The position numbers were made by a program, and so were the translations under genes. Positions 1-6,959 of a DNA stretch of 12,289 bases are shown here, one piece after another. Below the pieces are notes generated by a model, which saw only the letters and a list, made by a program, of their open reading frames with translations, had not been told where the DNA came from and ran no database searches. Positions within the stretch are counted from its first letter, which is position 1. Each line of letters begins with the position of its first letter. Source of the stretch: Pseudomonadota bacterium (GTDB taxonomy: Bacteria; Pseudomonadota; Gammaproteobacteria; Burkholderiales; Burkholderiaceae_B); NCBI GenBank assembly GCA_023437255.1, contig JAEZGR010000291.1, positions 1 through 12,289 of the forward strand, written 5' to 3'.

Positions 1-637
1 GGCGAGCACCGATCTCTCGCGCACCGGTGTGGCCGGTACCCTCCATGCCCTCGCGGTGCAGCCGGCGCTCTGGGGAGCCTTCCTGTTCTTCGCGTGTAGT
101 TCCATCGCGCTGTCGGCGATTCAGAACTACACCATTCCGATGCTTGGCAGCCTGTACGGCATTGACAAGGTGCTGGCTGGGTCGGCGTTGTCCGGTTACA
201 TGGTGGCCGCCGCTGCCGGCATGGTGGCGGGTGGGTTCGTGGTGTCGAGCACACCGCGCAGCGAACTCATCGTGTTCATCACGCTCGTATTTGCGGCGTT
301 GTGCTTCATGTTGCTGGCGAGCGGCTGGGCAGGATCCGCGATGGCGCTCGTACTCGTGGCGCTCGCCGGTTTCTTCTCGGGGGTGGCGGGCCCTTCGCGT
401 GACATGCTGATACGGCGGGTGGCACCCAAGGGTGCCACCGGCACCGTTTATGGTCTCGTGTATTCGGGGATGGACATCGGGGCGTCGCTCGCGCCGGTCG
501 GGTTCGGCCTGCTGCTCGATGCCGGTCTTACCCGTGGCCCCTGGGTCGGGGCGAGCCTCAGCTTCGTGGCGGCAGCGCTGCTGGCCATCGCAGTCGGCCG
601 TTCGGCCATTGCGCGCCGGGCGACAGCGCCGGTCTGA
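1..637 (+). CDS. MFS transporter, C-terminal half (5' end outside window)
   Basis: The frame is open from the first base (first full codon at position 2) to a TGA at 635-637, so the true start lies to the left; the GTG at 29 is only an internal codon. The visible 211 residues form about six hydrophobic helices with short polar loops, as in helices 7-12 of a major facilitator superfamily permease. A Gly-rich helix followed by GPSRDMLIRR and then a helix starting GTVYGLVYSGMDIG resembles the loop 10-11 region of MFS drug or metabolite transporters. The protein sits in the inner membrane; the substrate cannot be read from this half. It ends 33 bp before the end of the convergent queF. Family assignment is firm, function is unknown. 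Confidence 0.8.
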   Translation, partial: ASTDLSRTGVAGTLHALAVQPALWGAFLFFACSSIALSAIQNYTIPMLGSLYGIDKVLAGSALSGYMVAAAAGMVAGGFVVSSTPRSELIVFITLVFAALCFMLLASGWAGSAMALVLVALAGFFSGVAGPSRDMLIRRVAPKGATGTVYGLVYSGMDIGASLAPVGFGLLLDAGLTRGPWVGASLSFVAAALLAIAVGRSAIARRATAPV

Positions 638-640
638 AGT

Positions 641-661
641 GCGGCGGGGCGCCCGGGCCGC
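641..661. other. GC-rich inverted repeat between convergent genes
   Basis: GCGGC (641-645) can pair with GCCGC (657-661) around a GC-rich loop, in the 33-bp gap between the stops of the MFS gene and queF. The place suits a bidirectional terminator, but there is no T tract on either side, so termination is only a possibility. Confidence 0.25.
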
Positions 662-670
662 CCTTGCCGA

Positions 671-1495
671 TCACTGACGCGCGGTGCGCCAGTCTTCGAC
701 CTCACGCGGATGGCTGCTGCGCCAAGGGTTGATGTCGAGCCCGCCGCGGCGCGTGTAACGCGCCATCACGAACAGCGATTCGGGCGAAAAGGTGCGCCAC
801 AGGTCGCAATACATGCGCTCCACGCAATGCTCATGAAATTCGGTATGGCGGCGGAATGACACGACGTATCGGAGCAGGGCGGCCGGGTTGATGCGCGGCC
901 CGCTGTAACTGATCTGCACGCTGCCCCAATCGGGCTGGCCCGTTACCGGGCAGTTTGACTTCAGCAGATTGCTGACCAAGGTTTCCGTAACGACTTCATT
1001 GCCGGGCGCCGCCTGCAGCAACGTGGGGTCGGGTTCGTAGCGGTCGATCTCCACCTCCAGCGTGTCAATGCATGTTCCCGGCAGGGGGCGACACGCCTGG
1101 TGCAGGGCATCCAGACGCGTGTCGATCCACACATGCACGGGTGCCCCCGCAGCGCGGCTCAGGTCCTGGCGCAGCAGTTCGGCCACCTCGTGGGCACCCC
1201 CATACCGCTTCTCATTGAATGAGTTCAGGTACAGCTTGAATGACTTGGACTCAATGAGGCGGGGGCTGTCAGCCGGCACCGTGAAGCGCGCGATGGCCAC
1301 CTGCGGTAGCCCGCGGGCATTCAGCCAGGACACCTCGTAGGCGTTCCAGATGTCGGCACCGTGCCAGAGCGGCAATTGCCCCAGGCTCCTTCTGTTTGCA
1401 TCGCGGTCGATGGGGAACAGCAGGGTCGGGTCGTAGGTGTCGGGGTAGACCACTTCGCGCCCCAGTGGCGCGTCGGAAAGATCAGAGTGAGTCAT
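671..1495 (-). CDS. queF: NADPH-dependent 7-cyano-7-deazaguanine reductase QueF (type II)
   Basis: The enzyme reduces the nitrile preQ0 to the amine preQ1 in the cytoplasm, using two NADPH, in the pathway to queuosine in tRNA. The 274-residue length is that of the two-domain type II (YqcD-like) enzymes, such as E. coli QueF. Visible signatures are the QueF motif ESKSFKLYLNS (residues 82-92), the catalytic Cys182 in SNCPVTGQPDWG with Asp189 seven residues later (the spacing of E. coli Cys190/Asp197), and the substrate-pocket HEH at 221-223. The ATG at 1493-1495 gives the normal N terminus. The gene converges on the MFS gene and diverges from aceA across a 280-bp gap, so it is probably transcribed alone. 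Nothing looks damaged. Confidence 0.95.
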   Translation of the reverse strand: MTHSDLSDAPLGREVVYPDTYDPTLLFPIDRDANRRSLGQLPLWHGADIWNAYEVSWLNARGLPQVAIARFTVPADSPRLIESKSFKLYLNSFNEKRYGGAHEVAELLRQDLSRAAGAPVHVWIDTRLDALHQACRPLPGTCIDTLEVEIDRYEPDPTLLQAAPGNEVVTETLVSNLLKSNCPVTGQPDWGSVQISYSGPRINPAALLRYVVSFRRHTEFHEHCVERMYCDLWRTFSPESLFVMARYTRRGGLDINPWRSSHPREVEDWRTARQ

Positions 1496-1523
1496 GCGGT
1501 ACTTGGGTGGGATTCAAGACCTC

Positions 1524-1529
1524 ATTTTA
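1524..1529 (-). promoter_or_regulatory. Possible -10 element of queF
   Basis: On the minus strand TAAAAT matches the sigma70 -10 consensus at five of six bases and would start transcription about 20 bp before the queF ATG. No good -35 hexamer is visible at 16-18 bp, so this is tentative. Confidence 0.25.
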
Positions 1530-1601
1530 GTCCGTTGATTTCGAGCTATGGAAAGAAGGTTTCACCATGTGGAATTTGAGTTTTGCGCCGCGTCGAAAAG
1601 C

Positions 1602-1637
1602 ATTTCATTTTCGGAAACTCTATTTCATAGTTCGGAA
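1602..1637 (+). repeat. Imperfect direct repeat upstream of aceA
   Basis: ATTTCATTTTCGGAA (1602-1616) recurs as ATTTCATAGTTCGGAA (1622-1637). The TTCGGAA cores begin at 1610 and 1631, exactly 21 bp or two helical turns apart, which would put two bound proteins on the same face of the DNA. It lies in a stretch where only 27 of the 100 bases 1601-1700 are G or C. A tandem operator for an aceA regulator is an inference. Confidence 0.45.
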
Positions 1638-1679
1638 TACGTAATTCAGTATATTGATTTATAAGGGAAAAATACATTG

Positions 1680-1691
1680 TCTTATATAAGA
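1680..1691. promoter_or_regulatory. 12-bp perfect palindrome in the aceA leader/promoter region
   Basis: TCTTATATAAGA is its own reverse complement. It lies 85 bp before the aceA start in the AT-rich region and contains TATA-like sequence, so it could be an operator overlapping a -10 element, or simply AT-rich promoter DNA. I could not place a convincing -35/-10 pair for aceA. A near-match to the IHF consensus (one mismatch in the core) lies at 1647-1659 on the minus strand; in such AT-rich DNA this may be chance. Confidence 0.35.
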
Positions 1692-1775
1692 TAAAAGTCC
1701 TCTTTGCGCTGCACCATTCCACTAGAATTTTTCCATCGACATTTGGTTTTTCATCTCATCTCTAAGGGAATGTTC

Positions 1776-3083
1776 ATGAGCACACGAGAAAACGAAATCC
1801 GCAATCTGCAGCGCCACTGGGCCGAAGATCCGCGCTGGCAGAGCATCAAGCGTGGCTACACCGCCGAAGAAGTGATTCGCCTGCGGGGTTCTGTGGTGGT
1901 CGAACACACGCTTGCCCGTCGCGGTGCCGAGAAGCTCTGGAAGCTGCTGCATGAAGAGTCGTTCGTCAATGCACTGGGTGCGCTCACCGGCAACCAGGCC
2001 ATGCAGCAGGTCAAGGCCGGCCTGAAAGCCATTTACCTGTCGGGCTGGCAGGTGGCGGGCGACGCCAACCTGGCCGGCGAAATGTACCCCGATCAGTCCT
2101 TGTACCCAGCCAACAGCGTTCCCCAGGTCGTGCGCCGCATCAACAATGCGCTGGCGCGTTGCGACCAGATTCAGTGGATGGAAGGCAAGCAGCCCGGTGA
2201 CGCCGACTACATCGATTATTTTGCCCCCATTGTGGCTGACGCGGAAGCGGGTTTCGGCGGTGTGCTGAATGCTTTCGAGCTCATGAAGGCGATGATCGAG
2301 GCAGGCGCCTCCGGCGTCCACTTCGAGGACCAGTTGGCCTCCGTGAAGAAGTGCGGTCACATGGGTGGCAAGGTGCTGGTCCCCACGCGTGAAGCCGTTG
2401 CCAAGCTTGTGGCGGCCCGGTTGGCGGCCGACGTGCTCGACGTGCCGACCCTGCTGGTGGCCCGCACCGACGCCGACGCGGCCGACCTGGTCACCAGCGA
2501 CGTCGACGAGACCGACCGCCCCTTCATCACCGGTGAACGCACTGTTGAGGGCTTTTTCCGTACCCGCGCCGGTATCGATCAGGCCATTGCACGCGGCCTC
2601 GCCTACGCTCCGTACGCGGATCTGGTGTGGTGCGAGACCTCGACGCCCAACCTGGAGTATGCACGCCAGTTCGCCGAGGCGGTTCATCGCCAATTCCCCG
2701 GCAAGATGCTCGCATACAACTGCTCGCCGTCCTTCAACTGGAAGAAGAATCTCGACGACGACACGATTGCGCGTTTCCAGCGCGAGCTGGGTGCGATGGG
2801 TTACAAGTTCCAGTTCATCACGCTGGCAGGTTTCCACGCCCTGAACTACGGCATGTTCGAGCTGGCGCACGGCTACGCACGCCGCCAGATGAGCGCCTTC
2901 GTGGAGCTGCAGCAGAAGGAGTTCGCGGCTGCCGATCTGGGCTTCACTGCGGTCAAGCACCAGCGCGAGGTCGGCACCGGCTACTTCGACGCCGTCACGC
3001 AGGTGATTGAGGGGGGCCAATCCTCGACCACCGCGCTCACCGGTTCGACCGAAGAGGCGCAGTTCGAGGAATCGGCCGCCTGA
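1776..3083 (+). CDS. aceA: Isocitrate lyase
   Basis: The enzyme cleaves isocitrate to glyoxylate and succinate in the glyoxylate shunt, needed for growth on acetate and fatty acids; cytoplasmic, Mg-dependent. The 435 residues match the short bacterial form (E. coli AceA 434). The catalytic loop [10 protein letters not shown] places the active-site Cys at residue 193. [12 protein letters not shown], the VARTDA strand and the C-terminal tail [12 protein letters not shown] are all typical. I chose the ATG at 1776 because AAGGGA at 1764-1769 lies six bases upstream and MSTRENEI aligns with family N termini. The in-frame ATG at 1770 abuts that Shine-Dalgarno sequence, and the upstream TTG at 1704 would add an unrelated leader. 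The gene stands alone, with an AT-rich promoter region before it and a terminator after it. Malate synthase is not adjacent. Confidence 0.97.
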   Translation: MSTRENEIRNLQRHWAEDPRWQSIKRGYTAEEVIRLRGSVVVEHTLARRGAEKLWKLLHEESFVNALGALTGNQAMQQVKAGLKAIYLSGWQVAGDANLAGEMYPDQSLYPANSVPQVVRRINNALARCDQIQWMEGKQPGDADYIDYFAPIVADAEAGFGGVLNAFELMKAMIEAGASGVHFEDQLASVKKCGHMGGKVLVPTREAVAKLVAARLAADVLDVPTLLVARTDADAADLVTSDVDETDRPFITGERTVEGFFRTRAGIDQAIARGLAYAPYADLVWCETSTPNLEYARQFAEAVHRQFPGKMLAYNCSPSFNWKKNLDDDTIARFQRELGAMGYKFQFITLAGFHALNYGMFELAHGYARRQMSAFVELQQKEFAAADLGFTAVKHQREVGTGYFDAVTQVIEGGQSSTTALTGSTEEAQFEESAA

Positions 3084-3136
3084 GTTCTGTAAGCTGACTT
3101 TCGATAAACCCGGATCTTTCGGGCCGTAGTCTCAGG

Positions 3137-3187
3137 CAGAGTGGGGCGTTCGCACCCACACTGCCAGCGGGCTGCGGCTCTTTTTTT
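3137..3187 (+). terminator. Probable intrinsic terminator of aceA
   Basis: CAGAGTGGG (3137-3145) pairs with CCCACACTG (3155-3163) with one mismatch. A second GC-rich, imperfect stem follows (GCCAGC with GCT-GC-GGC), running directly into seven T residues at 3181-3187. The T tract after a GC-rich stem is the hallmark of rho-independent termination. It lies about 50-100 bp after the aceA stop and before the FNR-dependent promoter, separating the two units. Confidence 0.6.
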
Positions 3188-3237
3188 GATGTCGCGTGCC
3201 CCGGTACCCTTGCCGCAGTGCGTCAAAGCCCACATCG

Positions 3238-3251
3238 TTGATCTATATCAA
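3238..3251 (+). promoter_or_regulatory. FNR box of the ccoI-like/ccoS promoter
   Basis: TTGATCTATATCAA is a perfect match to the FNR consensus TTGAT-N4-ATCAA. Its centre (3244.5) lies 41.5 bp before position 3286, and a TATATT -10 hexamer sits exactly where a class II FNR-activated promoter needs it. The regulator is encoded 7 kb downstream. Anaerobic or microaerobic activation of the ccoI-like gene and ccoS is the natural reading. Confidence 0.9.
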
Positions 3252-3273
3252 GCATTGCCCGGAGGCGTAAGGG

Positions 3274-3279
3274 TATATT
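3274..3279 (+). promoter_or_regulatory. -10 element of the FNR-dependent promoter
   Basis: TATATT (five of six consensus bases) ends seven bases before the start site predicted from the FNR box at 3286. There is no -35 hexamer because the FNR site takes its place. This position argues against translation starting at the TTG at 3278, which would lie before the transcript begins. Confidence 0.75.
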
Positions 3280-3286
3280 GCAGCGC

Positions 3287-4264
3287 ATGAGCGCGATGTC
3301 CATCTTCTCACCACCTGTGGCGATGTCTGAAACAGACCGTCATCGGCGTCGACACATGCTCGCGCGTCTCGGGCTCGCCTGGCTTGCAATGATGCAGGTC
3401 ATGATGTTCGCCTTTCCGGGCTATCTTCGTCACGAAGGCATGGCGCCCGACAATCTCGAGCTGCTCGATCAGGCCATCTTCCTCATGAACTGGGTGAGCC
3501 TGCTCATCACCGTTCCCGTCGTGCTCTACTGCGCGCAGCCGGTATGGGCCGGCGCGCTCAGTCGTCTGGCCAACGGCCGCATCACCATGGATGTACCGGT
3601 TGCGCTGGGTATCGCGGTGGCTTTCGTGCCCAGCGTGTATTCCACCTGGGCAGGCAGCGGCGAAGTCTACTTTGATTCGGTGGCCATGTTCGTGGCCTTC
3701 CTGCTCACGGCACGCTATCTCGAGCTCTGTGCCAGTCAGGCGGTGGCCGCGGGTCACGCCAACGCCGCCATCGAGGCATACCGCGATTCCGTTTCCGATC
3801 ATGCCAACCGTCTGGCGTTTTGGTTCGTCACCGTTCAGGTGATCCTGGCCGTCGTCGCCGGTGCTGTCTGGTGGCTGTATATCGACCCGAGTCATGCAGT
3901 GCCGGTCATGGTGGCCATGTTCGTCATGAGCTGCCCCTGTGCCATGGCAATGGCTGTTCCTTCCAGTGTCTCTGCCGCGCATGCCTCCCTGGCGGCGCGC
4001 GGTTCCGTCTCCGAATCTGATGTCGCCCGACTGCTGGTGGCGACCCGTCGCGTCACGCGTCAGAACCTCTATGGTTCGATCGCGTGGCACCTGCTCATGA
4101 CCCCGCTGGCAGCCATTGGCCTGGTGTCGCCCTGGGTGGCGGCGATCAGCATGCTGCTGTCGTCGCTGGCGGTGGCCGGCAATGCATGGCGCATGTACCG
4201 GCAGCAGAGCCGTGGCGCAGAACTCCCCGGCTGGCCGGCCGCGGCTGCCCGGGGCGGAGCATGA
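3287..4264 (+). CDS. CcoI/FixI-like P1B-type ATPase membrane core lacking all catalytic domains
   Basis: The protein is 325 residues where CcoI/FixI copper ATPases are about 800. All eight transmembrane segments are recognisable: TM1 with MMQVMMFAFPGY (about 26-44), TM2 (65-84), TM3 with MDVPVALGI (100-120), TM4 with VYFDSVAMF and ARYLEL (127-147), TM5 (177-197), TM6 with Cys216-Pro-Cys218 (204-226), TM7 (261-281) and TM8 with MLLSS (289-293). Missing are the N-terminal metal-binding domain, the actuator domain with TGE (TM4 runs to TM5 through about 30 residues) and the phosphorylation/nucleotide domain with DKTGT (TM6 runs to TM7 through about 35 residues). It cannot hydrolyse ATP as a classical pump. 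The TM7 YN pair of copper pumps is replaced by WH. It occupies the usual ccoI place, overlaps ccoS by ATGA and has its own FNR promoter. The start is uncertain: ATGs at 3287, 3296 and 3323 are in frame, none with a good Shine-Dalgarno sequence; MSETDRHRRR from 3323 is also plausible. Confidence 0.85.
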   Translation: MSAMSIFSPPVAMSETDRHRRRHMLARLGLAWLAMMQVMMFAFPGYLRHEGMAPDNLELLDQAIFLMNWVSLLITVPVVLYCAQPVWAGALSRLANGRITMDVPVALGIAVAFVPSVYSTWAGSGEVYFDSVAMFVAFLLTARYLELCASQAVAAGHANAAIEAYRDSVSDHANRLAFWFVTVQVILAVVAGAVWWLYIDPSHAVPVMVAMFVMSCPCAMAMAVPSSVSAAHASLAARGSVSESDVARLLVATRRVTRQNLYGSIAWHLLMTPLAAIGLVSPWVAAISMLLSSLAVAGNAWRMYRQQSRGAELPGWPAAAARGGA

Positions 4265-4440
4265 CCGGCGCGCTATTGCTGCTTTTGCCGCTGGCGCTGG
4301 TCTTCGTACTGCTGATCGGCGGCTTGTTTTGGTGGGCCATCTTTTCCGGGCAGTTCGACGACGCGCAAAAGGGTGGGGAGTCCATCCTGCTCGATGACGA
4401 TTCGCCCGATTCAAGCGATACCTCCAAGCTCAATAAGTAG
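4261..4440 (+). CDS. ccoS: cbb3-type cytochrome oxidase assembly protein CcoS
   Basis: This 59-residue inner-membrane protein has one N-terminal helix (about residues 4-28) followed by the CcoS signature SGQFDDAQKGGESILLDDD. In Rhodobacter capsulatus CcoS is needed for insertion of haem b and CuB into the CcoN subunit; that role is from the family. The ATG overlaps the stop of the preceding ccoI-like gene (ATGA), implying translational coupling and a shared FNR-dependent transcript. The Ser/Asp-rich C-terminal tail is typical and poorly conserved. Confidence 0.93.
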   Translation: MTGALLLLLPLALVFVLLIGGLFWWAIFSGQFDDAQKGGESILLDDDSPDSSDTSKLNK

Positions 4441-4549
4441 CCACAAGAGTTGTTGCGGGGCACAAAAATGAAGCCGATGCCAGTGTTGTGGCAGGACCCG
4501 AACGGTTCTGTGGCGCCAATGCATCAGGCTTAAAACGGTAGATGGGGCA

Positions 4550-4563
4550 TTGATTCAGATCAA
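4550..4563 (+). promoter_or_regulatory. FNR box of the ccoNOQP promoter
   Basis: TTGATTCAGATCAA is a second perfect FNR consensus. Its centre (4556.5) predicts a start near 4598; GATCAT at 4586-4591 fits the -10 position with four of six consensus bases. The ccoN ATG follows about 31 bases later. The 188-bp gap between ccoS and ccoN holds nothing else clear apart from a weak TGCCA/TGGCA hairpin at 4478-4493. Confidence 0.9.
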
Positions 4564-4628
4564 GGCTGCGGGCCTGGTCATGGGGGATCATGCTCGCGGT
4601 TTGTTTTTTAATTACTGAGGGGAAGCTC

Positions 4629-6116
4629 ATGGGTACTTCCGATACGCTCGGAAAGCAGCCTGAAGTCTTCAACTACGGCGTGGTGCGGCAGTTTGCGATC
4701 ATGACCGTGGTCTGGGGCATAGTAGGTATGGCTGTCGGCGTCTGGATCGCCGCACAACTGATCTGGCCGGAATTGAACTTCGATATTCCGTGGCTCAGTT
4801 ACGGCCGCCTGCGGCCGCTGCACACCAATGCGGTGATTTTCGCCTTCGGCGGCAGCGCGCTGTTCGCAACGTCGTATTACGTGGTGCAGCGCACCAGCCA
4901 GGCACGGCTGTTCAGCGACAAGCTGGCGGCCTTCACGTTCTGGGGCTGGCAGGCCGTCATCGTGCTTGCTGTCATCACGCTGCCCCTGGGCATCACCTCC
5001 ACCAAAGAATACGCTGAGCTCGAGTGGCCCATCGACATTCTGATCACTCTGGTGTGGGTGGCATACGCTGTCGTGTTCTTCGGCACGATCGTCAAGCGCC
5101 GCGTCAAGCATATCTACGTTGCCAATTGGTTCTTTGGCTCGTATATCCTCACCATCGCCGTTCTCCACATCTTCAACAATCTGGAGATGCCGGTCACGCT
5201 GTGGAAGTCGTACTCGGTGTACGCCGGCGTACAAGACGCCATGGTGCAGTGGTGGTATGGCCACAATGCCGTGGGCTTCTTCCTGACCACCAGCTTCCTC
5301 GGCATGATGTATTACTTCGTGCCCAAGCAGGCTGAACGCCCCATCTTCTCCTACCGTCTGTCCATCGTCCACTTCTGGGCGCTGGCCTTTACGTACATGT
5401 GGGCGGGCCCTCACCACCTTCTGTACACCTCGCTGCCTGACTGGACCCAATCTCTGGGTATGGCCCTGTCGCTCATCCTGCTGGCACCTTCCTGGGGCGG
5501 CATGATCAACGGCATCATGACCATGTCTGGTGCCTGGCACAAGCTGCGTACCGACCCGATCCTCAAGTTCCTGGTCGTTGCGCTGTCGTTCTACGGCATG
5601 TCCACCTTCGAAGGCTCGATGATGTCGATCCGGACGGTGAACGCGCTGTCGCACTACACCGACTGGACCGTCGGCCACGTGCACTCCGGTGCACTGGGTT
5701 GGGTGGCCATGATCACCTTCGGCTCGCTGTACTACCTGATCCCGCGCCTGTTCGGTCGCACCGCCATGTACAGCGTGAAGGCCATCGAAGTGCACTTCTG
5801 GATCGCCACCCTGGGCGTCGTGCTCTACATCGCTGCGATGTGGATTGCCGGCGTGATGCAGGGTCTGATGTGGCGTGCCACCGGTCCCGACGGCACGCTC
5901 ACCTACTCGTTCGTCGAAGCGGTGAAGGCAACCTATCCGTTCTATGCCATTCGTCTGCTGGGCGGTCTGATGTTCCTCTCGGGCGTTCTGATCATGTTCT
6001 GGAACACCATCATGACCGTGCGCGTTGGCGTCAAGGGTGTGAATCCCGAAGTCCCGCTGTACAGCCCCGATGCGCGTGACCCGGCCCTGCGTATGCCGGC
6101 TCCGGCCACCGCCTGA
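4629..6116 (+). CDS. ccoN: cbb3-type cytochrome c oxidase subunit I
   Basis: The catalytic subunit of the high-affinity cbb3 oxidase reduces O2 to water at a haem b3-CuB centre and pumps protons in the inner membrane. The 495 residues hold about twelve helices. All ligands known from Pseudomonas stutzeri CcoN appear at a constant +5 offset: His65 and His352 for low-spin haem b, His350 for haem b3, His212, His262 and His263 for CuB, the cross-linked Tyr256, and Glu328 in STFEGSMMS. The ATG at 4629 is preceded by GAGGGGAAG at a normal distance; the upstream in-frame ATG at 4590 would lie before the predicted transcription start. It is the first gene of ccoNOQP. Confidence 0.98.
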   Translation: MGTSDTLGKQPEVFNYGVVRQFAIMTVVWGIVGMAVGVWIAAQLIWPELNFDIPWLSYGRLRPLHTNAVIFAFGGSALFATSYYVVQRTSQARLFSDKLAAFTFWGWQAVIVLAVITLPLGITSTKEYAELEWPIDILITLVWVAYAVVFFGTIVKRRVKHIYVANWFFGSYILTIAVLHIFNNLEMPVTLWKSYSVYAGVQDAMVQWWYGHNAVGFFLTTSFLGMMYYFVPKQAERPIFSYRLSIVHFWALAFTYMWAGPHHLLYTSLPDWTQSLGMALSLILLAPSWGGMINGIMTMSGAWHKLRTDPILKFLVVALSFYGMSTFEGSMMSIRTVNALSHYTDWTVGHVHSGALGWVAMITFGSLYYLIPRLFGRTAMYSVKAIEVHFWIATLGVVLYIAAMWIAGVMQGLMWRATGPDGTLTYSFVEAVKATYPFYAIRLLGGLMFLSGVLIMFWNTIMTVRVGVKGVNPEVPLYSPDARDPALRMPAPATA

Positions 6117-6130
6117 GGAGATTTTTAGAA

Positions 6131-6793
6131 ATGGCGCAAGAAAAACACAAGCTTTTTTCCCACAAGACGCTGGAAGTCAACATCGGTTGGCTCATCGTCT
6201 TCAGCGTGCTGGTGATCTCGTTTGCCGGTCTGGCCCAGATCGTGCCGCTGTTCTTCCAGCACTCCACCACGGTGCCCACCGAAGGTGTCAAGCCCTACGA
6301 TTCACTGCGTCTCGTAGGTCGCGACATCTACATCCGTGAAGGCTGTGTCAGCTGCCACTCGCAGCAGATCCGCATGCTGAGTTCCGAAGTGCAGCGTTAC
6401 GGTCCATATTCGCTGGCAGGCGAGAGCGTGTACGAACACCCCTTCCTGTGGGGCTCCAAGCGTACCGGTCCCGACCTCGCGCGTGTGGGTGAGCGTTACT
6501 CCGATGACTGGCACCGTGTGCACCTGCGCAATCCGCGTGCGGTCGTGAAGGAATCCAACATGCCCGCCTACCCGTGGCTGCAATACAACTCGGTCGAGAA
6601 CGTCGATGTTCAGGCCAAGATGCGTGCAATGCGTCGCATCGGTGTGCCCTACACCGACGAAGAGATGGCTGCAGCACCGGAAGCCCTCAAGGGCAAGACC
6701 GAAGAAGATGCCCTCGTGGCATATCTGCAGGGTCTGGGCGTGGCTGGTCGTGAAGCTGCCGCGCGGGCGGTCATGGAGGGAGGCATCCAATGA
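6131..6793 (+). CDS. ccoO: cbb3-type cytochrome c oxidase subunit II (mono-haem cytochrome c)
   Basis: CcoO carries electrons from CcoP to the CcoN active site. The 220 residues have one N-terminal membrane anchor (about 17-42) and a periplasmic cytochrome c domain. CVSCH (Cys72, Cys75, His76) binds haem c, and Met144 in SNMPAYPWL is the expected axial ligand. AGGAG at 6116-6120, overlapping the ccoN stop, precedes the ATG by ten bases. The gene ends in an overlap with ccoQ, so the ccoNOQP genes are one operon. Confidence 0.97.
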   Translation: MAQEKHKLFSHKTLEVNIGWLIVFSVLVISFAGLAQIVPLFFQHSTTVPTEGVKPYDSLRLVGRDIYIREGCVSCHSQQIRMLSSEVQRYGPYSLAGESVYEHPFLWGSKRTGPDLARVGERYSDDWHRVHLRNPRAVVKESNMPAYPWLQYNSVENVDVQAKMRAMRRIGVPYTDEEMAAAPEALKGKTEEDALVAYLQGLGVAGREAAARAVMEGGIQ

Positions 6794-6951
6794 TGGCACT
6801 GATCAATGGCCTGGCCACCATCCTGGTGATGGCCACCTTCCTGGGCATCTGCTGGTGGGCGTTTTCGCGGGGGCGTTCCGAAGCCAATCGCGAAGCCTCG
6901 ATGCTGCCCTTCTCATTGCCCGACGAGCAAGTCACTGACAAGAAGGATTAG
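6790..6951 (+). CDS. ccoQ: cbb3-type cytochrome c oxidase subunit CcoQ
   Basis: This 53-residue protein is one membrane helix (about 3-25) followed by the CcoQ pattern [20 protein letters not shown]. CcoQ is a small accessory subunit that stabilises the complex, especially the attachment of CcoP. The ATG at 6790 overlaps the ccoO stop (ATGA), and the next codon is also ATG (6793), so the protein may be 52 residues. GGAGGGAGG at 6775-6783 serves either start. Its stop codon carries the Shine-Dalgarno sequence of ccoP. Confidence 0.92.
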   Translation: MMALINGLATILVMATFLGICWWAFSRGRSEANREASMLPFSLPDEQVTDKKD

Positions 6952-6959
6952 GAGCTCCC

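Noticed and set aside
27..410. Arg/Cys-rich frame overlapping the MFS gene
   Set aside because: It is a +1-shifted shadow of the transporter frame with no recognisable protein.
1704..1775. TTG start that would extend isocitrate lyase by 24 residues
   Set aside because: The extension has no Shine-Dalgarno sequence and no family counterpart, while the ATG at 1776 has AAGGGA at good spacing.
1722..3020. Long minus-strand frame (432 codons) opposite aceA, and similar frames opposite the ccoI-like gene, ccoN, ccoP and ccoG
   Set aside because: Each mirrors a confidently identified gene on the other strand. Their His-, Arg- and Gly-rich translations resemble no family. They arise from GC-rich third-position bias.
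3278..3286. TTG start of the ccoI-like gene
   Set aside because: It lies inside or just after the -10 element and before the predicted transcription start set by the FNR box.
3287..4264. Reading the ccoI-like gene as a decayed pseudogene
   Set aside because: The frame is uninterrupted, helices and motifs are kept in order, and the promoter and ccoS overlap are intact. Loss of ATPase function is nevertheless likely.
4478..4493. TGCCA/TGGCA hairpin after ccoS as a terminator
   Set aside because: A five-pair stem without a T tract is too weak to call.
4590..4628. Upstream in-frame ATG for ccoN
   Set aside because: It lies at or before the predicted transcription start. The ATG at 4629 has GAGGGGAAG and fits the P. 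stutzeri residue numbering with a constant offset.
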